From assembly GCA_964587515.1 (NCBI GenBank), contig CAZPMO010000242.1, positions 1-5,629 on the forward strand: DNA of 5,629 nucleotides. Reading direction: 5' to 3'. The DNA comes from CAZPMO01 sp964587515. GTDB lineage: Bacteria; Pseudomonadota; Alphaproteobacteria; MPNO01. The notes below the pieces were generated by a model. The model ran no database searches, had not been told where the DNA came from, and saw only the letters and a program-made list of their open reading frames with translations. Position numbers and translations under genes: made by a program. Positions 1-5,629 of this stretch are shown piece after piece. Each line of letters starts with the position of its first letter. Position 1 is the stretch's first letter.

Positions 1-1574
1 TTGCTGACCACCCCCTGGCTGAGTCCCACCATGCGGCGCAGCATGCCGACAAACAGTCCCGAGAGCGGCAAATTCGACCATTCCGTATTGGCCGTCGTGT
101 GGACCAGGACCAGCCAGCCGTTTTCGCGTTTTTCCGCCGTCACTAGCGGCGTGCCGTCGCTGAGCCGGACCCAGGTCTTGGAATCGAGGTCGATCGCGGG
201 TTCGGCCAACACTTGGCGGCGAATGAAGATGTCGCCCGTCATATCGAGCCCGGAGAACGGGCTTGACTGATCGAACGGCGCGAGCGTCGCCGGGCGCGAC
301 CACGACATCATGCCGCCCAGAGCGCGACCGCCGCCCCTGAGCCGGACCGGAATCAGACCGCTGGCCGACTTGGCGAGCTTGGGGCCGGCGAACCGAATGA
401 TCAGCCCGCCCTTGGACATCCACTCGGACAGGCGGCGGACCTCGGCATCGCTCAACGTGCCGATATCGGCCAGCACCATGACCGAAATCTCGCGTTCCAG
501 CAGCTTGGCGATGGTGCCGCGGCGCACCTCGCTGAAGGGTTTCAGGGCGCGTTCGAGGTAAAAGAGCGAGCTCAACAACGGCTGCCCCGCGGCGGCGGCA
601 TCGCCGGAAACAAGGCCTACGGGGCGCCGCCGCCAGCGTTCGTCGAGCAGGAAAACCGCGCCCGCACTGGTGTCGTTCTCGATCTCGACGCGGGTCACCG
701 CGTTGCGCAGTTCGCCGGGCAGGTCGAGCCGGACATCGACGCGCGACTGACCATCGTCGAACGAAATGCGTTCGCGCGCCACCATGCGTCCGTCGCGCGC
801 GCTGGCGCGCAGCCAGCGGCTGGATTTGCCGCGGCTTCCGGCCCGCACCACCGGGATGGTCAGCGCCGTCGCCTCGCCTTGCGGCGTCAGCAACAGCCAC
901 GCCGCATTTTCGGCGGGCCCCACCAGGACCTGGACGCTGCCGAAGGTCTGTAGCCGTTCGGCAAGCGATACGGCGTCGACATCACCGATACCGTCGGACA
1001 GCCATGCGGCATGCGCCGAGCCGGCAACCGGAAGATTCTCGATCGCGGCGAGGGCGGCGCGCCGGTCGGTCGGCCACGGCTTGGGCGCGAGCCCGCGCAC
1101 CCGTTCGCGCGCGTCCGATGCGCGCAGCAATTCGCTGATTCTGATGGGCTCGTCCGGCGCGGCGCGCGCCGTCGCCAACACCCGCACCGGCCGTCCGCCT
1201 CGCTCCGCCCGGTCGATCAACCCTTCCATCGCGGCCTGTCGCGCCGGCCAGTTGGCGGCCGCCGCCCAGCCGTCGTCGACGACCAAAATCAACGGCCCCG
1301 ATCCGTGCAGGGCGGCCCCCGGGTTCCATACCGGATGGGCGAGACCGACAAAGATCAGCAATGCGAGCAGCATGCGCAGCAGGATCAGCCACAGCGGCGT
1401 ACGCGACGGCGTTTCCTCCTGCGTCCGCAGCGCCAGCAGCAGGCGAACCGCCGGGAAATCCAGCAGCCGGGGCGACGGCGGCGTGACGCGAAGCAGCCAC
1501 CACAACACCGGCAGCGTCGCGGCCGCGGCCAGGAACCACGGGGCGGTAAAAGCAAAGGCGCCGAGCTGCAACAT
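1..1574 (-). CDS. BatA-like membrane protein, DUF4159 type (C-terminus cut off by window edge)
   Basis: The frame stays open for 524 codons from the ATG at 1574-1572 to the left edge. The N-terminus (MLQLGAFAFTAPWFLAAAA) is typical of BatA / aerotolerance-regulator N-terminal domains: one hydrophobic segment at about residues 8-29, the LLRVTPPSPR linker, then a second segment at about 61-79. A VWA-like region follows, starting LILVVDDGWA (95-104). Its metal site is degenerate, reading DDGWA where VWA proteins have DxSxS. Residues about 318-410 (RPVGLVSGDA to GGLIIRFAG) look like the glutamine-amidotransferase-like fold found in this family without a clear catalytic triad. The C-terminal DUF4159 domain would lie beyond the edge, so that part of the name is inferred. 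The gene begins 3 bp after the DUF58 stop (TAGGAAATG), so coupled translation is likely. It is probably an inner-membrane partner of the MoxR/DUF58 pair. Family assignment is good; molecular function is unknown. Confidence 0.88.
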   Translation of the reverse strand, partial: MLQLGAFAFTAPWFLAAAATLPVLWWLLRVTPPSPRLLDFPAVRLLLALRTQEETPSRTPLWLILLRMLLALLIFVGLAHPVWNPGAALHGSGPLILVVDDGWAAAANWPARQAAMEGLIDRAERGGRPVRVLATARAAPDEPIRISELLRASDARERVRGLAPKPWPTDRRAALAAIENLPVAGSAHAAWLSDGIGDVDAVSLAERLQTFGSVQVLVGPAENAAWLLLTPQGEATALTIPVVRAGSRGKSSRWLRASARDGRMVARERISFDDGQSRVDVRLDLPGELRNAVTRVEIENDTSAGAVFLLDERWRRRPVGLVSGDAAAAGQPLLSSLFYLERALKPFSEVRRGTIAKLLEREISVMVLADIGTLSDAEVRRLSEWMSKGGLIIRFAGPKLAKSASGLIPVRLRGGGRALGGMMSWSRPATLAPFDQSSPFSGLDMTGDIFIRRQVLAEPAIDLDSKTWVRLSDGTPLVTAEKRENGWLVLVHTTANTEWSNLPLSGLFVGMLRRMVGLSQGVVS

Positions 1575-1577
1575 TTC

Positions 1578-2501
1578 CTAAACCACCGATTCCGACAGCG
1601 CGCCGTGCAGCGCCAGCAACGCGGTTTCGGGTGGCCGGTCGGTGCGGTGGACGGCGAAACTCCACCCGACCGAGCGCGTTAAATCCGTGAGGGCGCGGCG
1701 GTGGACCTCCATCAACGCGGTATACTCGGCGCGTACCATCTCAACCCGCCCGATCAGAGCCGAGCCCTCGCCCTCGACGCCCTCGAAACGGACGCGGCCG
1801 CTGAACGGCAGCGTCTCCTCCGCCGGATCGATCACCTGCACCAGATGGCCGCGCACGCCGCGCGCCGCATAGCCGCGCACCACGGGCCCGATGTCCTCGA
1901 CCGGCGACAGCAGGTCCCCCACCATCACCAGCCGGCTGTAGCGCGGCAACGGCTCCAGCGGGGGCAGGCTGTCGGTTTCGGCCTCGGCGCCGCGCAGCAA
2001 CGCTTCGCCGACCCGATTGATCACCGCGCGGCCGTTGCTGGGAGACATGCCGGTGCCGAGCAACGCCACCTGTTCGCCGCCGCGCACCAGCAGCGAAGCC
2101 AGCGCCAGCGTGAGAACCGACGCGCGCTCGCCTTTCTCAGGAAGTTCCCGTTCCGATCGGTAATGCATCGACGGCGATCCGTCGCACCACAACCAAACGC
2201 TTTGCGCCGCGTCCCATTCGGTTTCGCGCACGAAGGTGAAGCGGGATTTCGCCGATTGCCGCCAGTCGATGGCGTGCGCCGAATCACCGGGCTGGTAGCG
2301 ACGGAATTGCCAGAAGGTGTCGCCCTGACCGACGCGGCGGCGGCCGTGGACGCCCTGGGCCACCGTGGCCGCGACGCGATCGGCCTGGACCATAAGCGGC
2401 GGCAGACGCGCGGCGGCCTGTTCCGCCTCGCGCCGGACACCCGCCGCGGTCGCCGACCGAACGGGACGGCGGCCAGGGAAATTCAGGCCAGGGGCGCGCA
2501 C
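1578..2501 (-). CDS. DUF58 domain protein (MoxR-associated, VWA-like)
   Basis: This 307-residue protein has no evident signal peptide or membrane segment, so it is probably cytosolic. The DUF58 core is clear: GRRRVGQGDTFWQFRRYQPGD (53-73), then AIDWRQSAKS (77-86) and FVRETEWDAAQ (90-100). It leads into a VWA-like strand with WCDGSPSM (105-112), where D107, S109 and S111 form an intact DxSxS metal-binding motif. A second strand, YSRLVMVGDLLSP (188-200), also fits a VWA fold. DUF58 proteins are regular partners of MoxR ATPases and probably act as adaptor or substrate. The start is GTG at 2501-2499, the first usable start in frame. It overlaps the end of the MoxR gene by 19 bp and has no convincing Shine-Dalgarno, so translation is probably coupled to moxR. 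The next in-frame ATG, at residue 37, would leave only about 13 residues ahead of the conserved core and is less likely. Confidence 0.93.
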   Translation of the reverse strand: MRAPGLNFPGRRPVRSATAAGVRREAEQAAARLPPLMVQADRVAATVAQGVHGRRRVGQGDTFWQFRRYQPGDSAHAIDWRQSAKSRFTFVRETEWDAAQSVWLWCDGSPSMHYRSERELPEKGERASVLTLALASLLVRGGEQVALLGTGMSPSNGRAVINRVGEALLRGAEAETDSLPPLEPLPRYSRLVMVGDLLSPVEDIGPVVRGYAARGVRGHLVQVIDPAEETLPFSGRVRFEGVEGEGSALIGRVEMVRAEYTALMEVHRRALTDLTRSVGWSFAVHRTDRPPETALLALHGALSESVV

Positions 2502-3511
2502 AGCCGATCGATGACATCGCCGATCGTGACACCGTCGGCGCGAGCGGCGAATGTCAGCGCCATGCGGTGGCGCAGCACCGGCGCCGCCAGCGCCAACACG
2601 TCGTCGATCGAGGGTGAAAGGCGACCGTCGAGCAGCGCCCGCGCGCGGGTCGCCAGCATCAGGGCCTGACTGGCGCGCGGTCCGGGACCCCAGGCGACAT
2701 GGTTCTGCACCTCCGGAAATTGCGAGTCCTCGGGCCGGCCGTTGCGTACCAGGTCGAGGATCGCCTGGACCACGGCTTCGCCCACCGGCACACGGCGGAC
2801 GAGCTGTTGCGCGGCGATCAGATCCTCGCCGGTCATGACCTGTTCGGGCGCTTCTTCCGTCGCGCCGGTGGTCGCGAGCAGCATTTCGCGCTCCGCCGCG
2901 CCGTCGGGATAGCCGACATCGATCTGCAACAGAAACCGGTCGAGCTGCGCTTCGGGCAGCGGGTAAGTGCCCTCCTGTTCCAACGGGTTCTGGGTCGCCA
3001 GCACATGGAACGGCGCGGGCAGCGGCTGGTATTTACCGGCCACGGTGACGCGGCGCTCCTGCATGGCCTGCAACAGCGCCGACTGGGTGCGCGGGCTCGC
3101 CCGGTTGATCTCGTCGGCCATCAGAAGCTGACAGAACACCGGCCCCTGGATAAAGCGGAACGAACGCGGTCCCGACTCGTTCTCCTCCAGGACCTCGGAG
3201 CCCAGAATATCGGCGGGCATCAGGTCCGGGGTGAACTGCACCCGCTTGTCGTCGAGACCCAGCACCGTGCCCAGCGTCTCGACCAGTCGCGTCTTGCCGA
3301 GGCCGGGAAAGCCGATCAGCAGCGCGTGACCGCCGGCCAGCAGCGTGATAAGTGTTTCGTCGATTACGTCTGTCTGGCCGAAAATTATCCGGCCAACGCG
3401 GTCGCGCGCCATCGTCATGCGATGGCCGAGCGTCTCGATTTCCGCCGCGAGGCGCGGCGATGCCTGCGCATCCGGGGCGGGGTCCGGGGTGAGGGAGTCA
3501 GTTTCCGTCAC
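2483..3511 (-). CDS. MoxR-family AAA+ ATPase
   Basis: This 342-residue protein contains a complete AAA+ module: Walker A GFPGLGKT (67-74), Walker B LLMADEIN (129-136, with D133 and E134), sensor 1 ATQNP (172-176), an arginine-finger candidate in LDRF (R192), and sensor 2 in GPGPRASQAL (R279). EQEGTYPLPEAQLDRF and the FGQ motif near the N-terminus are hallmarks of MoxR proteins. MoxR ATPases form rings and are thought to act as chaperones that mature or remodel protein complexes with VWA or DUF58 partners. The frame is open upstream to 3760, but that extension runs antisense to DUF1285 and looks like noise. GTG at 3511-3509 is preferred because GAGG lies 5 nt upstream and the protein then has normal length. 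It is the first gene of the leftward operon and overlaps DUF58 by 19 bp. The substrate is unknown. Confidence 0.95.
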   Translation of the reverse strand: MTETDSLTPDPAPDAQASPRLAAEIETLGHRMTMARDRVGRIIFGQTDVIDETLITLLAGGHALLIGFPGLGKTRLVETLGTVLGLDDKRVQFTPDLMPADILGSEVLEENESGPRSFRFIQGPVFCQLLMADEINRASPRTQSALLQAMQERRVTVAGKYQPLPAPFHVLATQNPLEQEGTYPLPEAQLDRFLLQIDVGYPDGAAEREMLLATTGATEEAPEQVMTGEDLIAAQQLVRRVPVGEAVVQAILDLVRNGRPEDSQFPEVQNHVAWGPGPRASQALMLATRARALLDGRLSPSIDDVLALAAPVLRHRMALTFAARADGVTIGDVIDRLCAPLA

Positions 3512-3516
3512 GGGCG

Positions 3517-3520
3517 CCTC
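3517..3520 (-). promoter_or_regulatory. Ribosome binding site of the MoxR gene
   Basis: GAGG on the minus strand lies 5 nt before the GTG at 3511. It decides the start, because the frame remains open for another 83 codons upstream. It sits within the 29-bp divergent gap. Confidence 0.6.
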
Positions 3521-3527
3521 GACTGAT

Positions 3528-3534
3528 GAAAGGG
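3528..3534 (+). promoter_or_regulatory. Ribosome binding site of the DUF1285 gene
   Basis: GAAAGGG lies 6 nt before the ATG at 3541. It favours that start over the in-frame ATG at 3526, which has no Shine-Dalgarno and would place this site inside the coding region. Confidence 0.6.
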
Positions 3535-3540
3535 TGTTCC

Positions 3541-4101
3541 ATGCCGGATCCGTCCCTCGGTAGCCTCGAACGCAGCATTGGCGGCGACAAGACAAACCCC
3601 GAGCCCGGCGGGCAACAATTTTGCGGCGATATCGACATGCGTATCGGCCGGGACGGCACTTGGTTCTATCACGGTTCGCCAATCGGCCGCAAACCGCTGG
3701 TGAAGCTGTTCGCGGGCGTTCTCCACCGCGACGAGGCGGGCGATTACTGGCTCGAAACACCGGCCGAGAAGGCCCGTATTCGCGTCGATGACGCGGCTTT
3801 CGTGGCGGTTGAGATGATGGTTACGGGCGAGAACGAGCAGCGCAGCATCGAATTTCGCACCAACGTTGACGAAATTGTGACCGCCGACGCCGCGCATCCG
3901 ATTCGAGTGGAGACCGATATGGAAACCGGCGAGCCGTCCCCTTATGTATTCATCCGCGACGGGTTGGAAGCGCTGATCTCGCGCGCGGTGTTCTACGATC
4001 TGGTGGAGCTCGGCGAGGAAAGAACGGTGGACGGCGAGGAAATATTCGGCGTCTGGAGCGCCGGCCGGTTCTTTCCCATCGGCCGCCTCGAAGAGGAATA
4101 A
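3541..4101 (+). CDS. DUF1285 family protein
   Basis: This soluble protein of 186 residues has no signal peptide or membrane segment. It matches the DUF1285 family over its whole length: CGDIDMRIGRDGTWFYHGSPIGRKPLVKLFAGVLHRD near the N-terminus, a middle segment YWLETPAEKARIRVDDAAFVAVEM, and the C-terminal EEIFGVWSAGRFFPIGRL. These proteins are beta-rich and have no assigned biochemical role; no catalytic motif stands out here. ATG 3541 is chosen for its Shine-Dalgarno; ATG 3526 would add five residues (MKGCS). It is the first gene of the rightward operon, 7 bp before the Nudix gene, which suggests a shared transcript with the CoA pyrophosphatase and the CCA enzyme. A link to nucleotide or RNA metabolism is guilt by association only. 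Confidence 0.9.
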   Translation: MPDPSLGSLERSIGGDKTNPEPGGQQFCGDIDMRIGRDGTWFYHGSPIGRKPLVKLFAGVLHRDEAGDYWLETPAEKARIRVDDAAFVAVEMMVTGENEQRSIEFRTNVDEIVTADAAHPIRVETDMETGEPSPYVFIRDGLEALISRAVFYDLVELGEERTVDGEEIFGVWSAGRFFPIGRLEEE

Positions 4102-4105
4102 AGGA
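4101..4105 (+). promoter_or_regulatory. Probable ribosome binding site of the Nudix gene
   Basis: AAGGA begins at the last base of the DUF1285 stop and ends only 3 nt before the ATG at 4109. The spacing is short, so re-initiation after DUF1285 may contribute. Confidence 0.4.
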
Positions 4106-4108
4106 ATA

Positions 4109-4699
4109 ATGCGCGATCGCATCCGCAACGCATTCGATGGAAAACCCGACGCCGAGGAAGGCGAATCGTGGATCATGCGCGACGGCGATCCCGAAACCGT
4201 GGGGGAACTTACCCAGGCCGCCGTGCTGATTCCGCTGATCGACCGGGAAGGCGGCATGACGGTGCTGCTGACCCAGCGTACGGCGCATCTGAAATCCCAT
4301 GCCGGGCAGATTTCCTTTCCCGGCGGCCGCGTCGAAGAGGTCGACGCCTCGCCCGAGGATACCGCGCTGCGCGAATCGGAGGAGGAGATAGGCCTGACGC
4401 GCGACCGGGTCGAGCTGATCGGGCGGCTGGTGCCGCGCCGCACCGGCACCGGGTTCCGCGTCTTCCCGGTGGTCGGGCTGATCGACCCGCCCGTATCGCT
4501 GGTGCCCGACCCCAACGAGGTCGCCGAGATTTTCGAGGTGCCGCTCGACTTCGTGTTCGATCCCGCCAACCACCGTTTCGAAACCCGCATCCATCGCGGC
4601 CTCGAACGCCAGTTCTACGTGCTGCCCTATGAAGGGTTCTACATCTGGGGCCTGACCGCGCGCCTGCTGGTCAATCTATCGGAGGTGGTCGGGCGATGA
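4109..4699 (+). CDS. Nudix hydrolase, CoA pyrophosphatase (NudL/NUDT7 type)
   Basis: This 196-residue protein carries both signatures of the CoA-specific Nudix group. The NuCoA-type motif is LLTQRTAHLKSHAGQISFPGG (53-73 in full), and the Nudix helix ends in RESEEEIGL (88-96), with E89, E92 and E93 as expected metal ligands. The spacing between the Nudix glycine and the RE pair matches that of E. coli NudL and mammalian NUDT7 as I recall them. Enzymes of this group split CoA or its esters into 3',5'-ADP and 4'-phosphopantetheine using Mg or Mn, and may limit CoA or remove damaged forms. Against the usual NuCoA pattern there are two mild changes: T58 for Ser/Ala and K62 for Arg. The length is normal. 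The gene lies 7 bp after DUF1285, and its stop (TGA 4697-4699) is 16 bp before cca. Substrate is inferred from the motif. Confidence 0.93.
   Translation: MRDRIRNAFDGKPDAEEGESWIMRDGDPETVGELTQAAVLIPLIDREGGMTVLLTQRTAHLKSHAGQISFPGGRVEEVDASPEDTALRESEEEIGLTRDRVELIGRLVPRRTGTGFRVFPVVGLIDPPVSLVPDPNEVAEIFEVPLDFVFDPANHRFETRIHRGLERQFYVLPYEGFYIWGLTARLLVNLSEVVGR
4681..4686 (+). promoter_or_regulatory. Strong Shine-Dalgarno inside the 3' end of the Nudix gene
   Basis: GGAGGT lies 9 nt before the ATG at 4696, which opens a five-codon ORF, and 29 nt before the cca ATG at 4716. It is well placed for the mini-ORF but too far to serve cca directly. Confidence 0.45.
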
Positions 4700-4713
4700 A
4701 GGCCGCGACCTGA
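4696..4713 (+). other. Five-codon mini-ORF bridging Nudix and cca (possible leader or relic start)
   Basis: ATG AAG GCC GCG ACC TGA encodes MKAAT. Its ATG overlaps the Nudix stop (ATGA) and its stop lies 2 nt before the cca ATG (TGACCATG). A strong Shine-Dalgarno precedes it. It could carry ribosomes from the Nudix stop to cca by termination-reinitiation. Alternatively, it may be an ancestral cca start left out of frame by a small indel, since it is offset by 20 nt from the cca start. Chance is also possible. Confidence 0.3.
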
Positions 4714-4715
4714 CC

Positions 4716-5629
4716 ATGGACAGGGCGGGGAAAATCAAGCCCCAGCCGTGGATGGACGCGCCCACGACCCTGGCGGTGATCGCGGCGCTGAGCGCCGACG
4801 GCGCGCCGGCGCGGTTCGTCGGCGGCTGCGTGCGCGACGCGATCCTCGAACGCCCGGTCAAGGATATCGACATCGCGACGTCATCGACGCCCGAACAGGT
4901 AATCGCGCTGCTCGAGCGCGCCGGTATCCGCGCCGTGCCCACGGGCATCAATCACGGCACCATTACGGCGGTGACCGGCGGCGCCCATTTCGAAGTGACC
5001 ACGCTGCGCCACGACGTTGAAACGTTCGGGCGGCACGCCCGCGTCGCCTTCACCGATGATTGGGAAGCCGACGCGGCGCGCCGCGACTTCACCATGAACG
5101 CCCTGTTCTGCGACCCCGACGGCACGCTCTACGACCCGACCGGCGGGCTGGACGATTTGAAGGCCGGACGGGTGCGGTTCGTCGGCGCGGCGCGGGAGCG
5201 GATCGAGGAGGATGTGCTGCGCCTGCTGCGGTTCTTCCGGTTCCAGGCCTGGTACGGCGTTGCGGCGCCCGACACGGAGGCGATCGAGGCCTGCCGCGAG
5301 ATGGCCGACCGCCTGCCGATGCTGTCGGCCGAACGGGTGTGGGCCGAGCTGTCGCGCCTGCTGGCGGCGCCCGATCCGTCGGCCATGCTGGATCTGATGA
5401 GCGAGACCGGCGTGCTCGACCAGGTTTTGTCCGAGGCGGGCGACCGCGCGCGGCTGGCGCGGCTGGTGGCGCTGGAAAGCCGGCACGCCGTCGCCGCCGA
5501 CGCGATCCGCCGGCTGGCGGCGGCGTTGGGCGGCGGCGCGGTGGATACGCGCGGGCTTGGCGACCGGCTGCGGATGTCGCGCCGCGACTGCGACCGGCTG
5601 GGCAAAATCCTGAAGAACGCCGGTCATAT
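4716..5629 (+). CDS. cca: CCA tRNA nucleotidyltransferase, class II (C-terminus cut off by window edge)
   Basis: The visible 304 residues cover the head, neck and part of the body of a class II nucleotidyltransferase. The catalytic motif is FVGGCVRD (34-41) followed by KDIDIAT (49-55); D50 and D52 are the metal-binding carboxylates, and E93 in HFEVTTLR is the likely third. RRDFTMNAL (122-130) is the conserved motif B, followed by DPTGGLDDL (140-148). EDVLRLLRFFRFQ (165-177) and SAERVWAEL (204-212) are the neck elements that help select CTP then ATP. The enzyme adds or repairs the 3' CCA of tRNAs. LLG after VRD is replaced by ILE (43-45), which looks like ordinary variation. ATG 4716 is chosen because it gives a short N-terminus before PQPWMDAP, as I recall for alphaproteobacterial homologues. 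No good Shine-Dalgarno is at the right distance, so translation probably depends on ribosomes leaving the Nudix gene or mini-ORF. I cannot tell CCA-adding from CC- or A-adding enzymes on this evidence. Confidence 0.94.
   Translation, partial: MDRAGKIKPQPWMDAPTTLAVIAALSADGAPARFVGGCVRDAILERPVKDIDIATSSTPEQVIALLERAGIRAVPTGINHGTITAVTGGAHFEVTTLRHDVETFGRHARVAFTDDWEADAARRDFTMNALFCDPDGTLYDPTGGLDDLKAGRVRFVGAARERIEEDVLRLLRFFRFQAWYGVAAPDTEAIEACREMADRLPMLSAERVWAELSRLLAAPDPSAMLDLMSETGVLDQVLSEAGDRARLARLVALESRHAVAADAIRRLAAALGGGAVDTRGLGDRLRMSRRDCDRLGKILKNAGH

Noticed and set aside
766..1682. Several overlapping frames of 220-270 codons on both strands within the BatA-like gene
   Set aside because: They are out-of-frame or antisense readings of the BatA-like coding sequence, which alone shows family motifs and membrane segments.
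2699..3526. 275-codon plus-strand frame opposite the MoxR gene
   Set aside because: Rich in His, Arg and Gln with no recognisable domain; it mirrors a strongly conserved AAA+ gene.
3545..3600. Possible TTGTCG / AGGCTA promoter on the minus strand ahead of the MoxR gene
   Set aside because: The -10 match is poor and the sequence lies in DUF1285 coding DNA; I could not separate it from chance.
3512..3760. 83-codon N-terminal extension of the MoxR protein
   Set aside because: Arg- and Cys-rich, antisense to DUF1285 and lacking family resemblance; the GTG at 3511 has a Shine-Dalgarno and gives a normal MoxR length.
3508..4590. 360-codon open frame on the minus strand opposite DUF1285 and the Nudix gene
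   Set aside because: It lies antisense to two well-recognised genes, has a serine/arginine-rich composition with no domain, and such long shadows are common at high GC.
4881..5627. 248-codon minus-strand frame opposite cca
   Set aside because: Low-complexity Arg/Ala/Gln/His composition without a motif, and wholly antisense to a conserved enzyme.
1..5629. Search by eye for tRNA genes, CRISPR repeats, insertion-sequence ends and rho-independent terminators
   Set aside because: None seen. The window is almost wholly coding, both operons run off the edges, and the intergenic gaps (29, 7, 16 and 3 bp) leave no room for them.

Overview
The window is a gene-dense, high-GC stretch of bacterial chromosome. 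Its protein families and their order (MoxR / DUF58 / BatA-like DUF4159 protein on one side; DUF1285 / Nudix CoA pyrophosphatase / CCA-adding enzyme on the other) point to an alphaproteobacterium, plausibly Rhodospirillales-like. That placement is inferred from family resemblance and base composition. No rRNA, tRNA, mobile element, CRISPR array or phage gene is visible.

Layout: six genes form two divergent operons that start from a gap of only 29 bp (3512-3540). Leftward (minus strand) lie a MoxR-family AAA+ ATPase (3511 to 2483), a DUF58 protein with an intact MIDAS-type DxSxS motif (2501 to 1578), and the first 524 codons of a BatA-like two-TM membrane protein of the DUF4159 type (1574 to the left edge). 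The first two overlap by 19 bp and the next two are 3 bp apart, so translation is probably coupled. Rightward (plus strand) lie a DUF1285 protein (3541-4101), a Nudix CoA pyrophosphatase (4109-4699), and the first 304 codons of a class II CCA tRNA nucleotidyltransferase (4716 to the right edge).

The leftward operon resembles the MoxR-DUF58-membrane protein systems of alphaproteobacteria. As I recall, a homologous four-gene operon of Rhizobium leguminosarum (RL3499-RL3502) is needed for normal cell shape and envelope integrity. The ATPase probably remodels a target through the DUF58 adaptor and the membrane partner. The rightward operon joins a small protein of unknown role to two nucleotide-handling enzymes, one hydrolysing CoA and one building or repairing tRNA 3' ends.

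Nothing here looks like a wholly new system. The points most worth a second look are the DUF1285 gene in its housekeeping context, the degenerate MIDAS of the BatA-like protein beside the intact one in DUF58, the 29-bp divergent gap, and a five-codon ORF with its own strong Shine-Dalgarno bridging the Nudix and cca genes.
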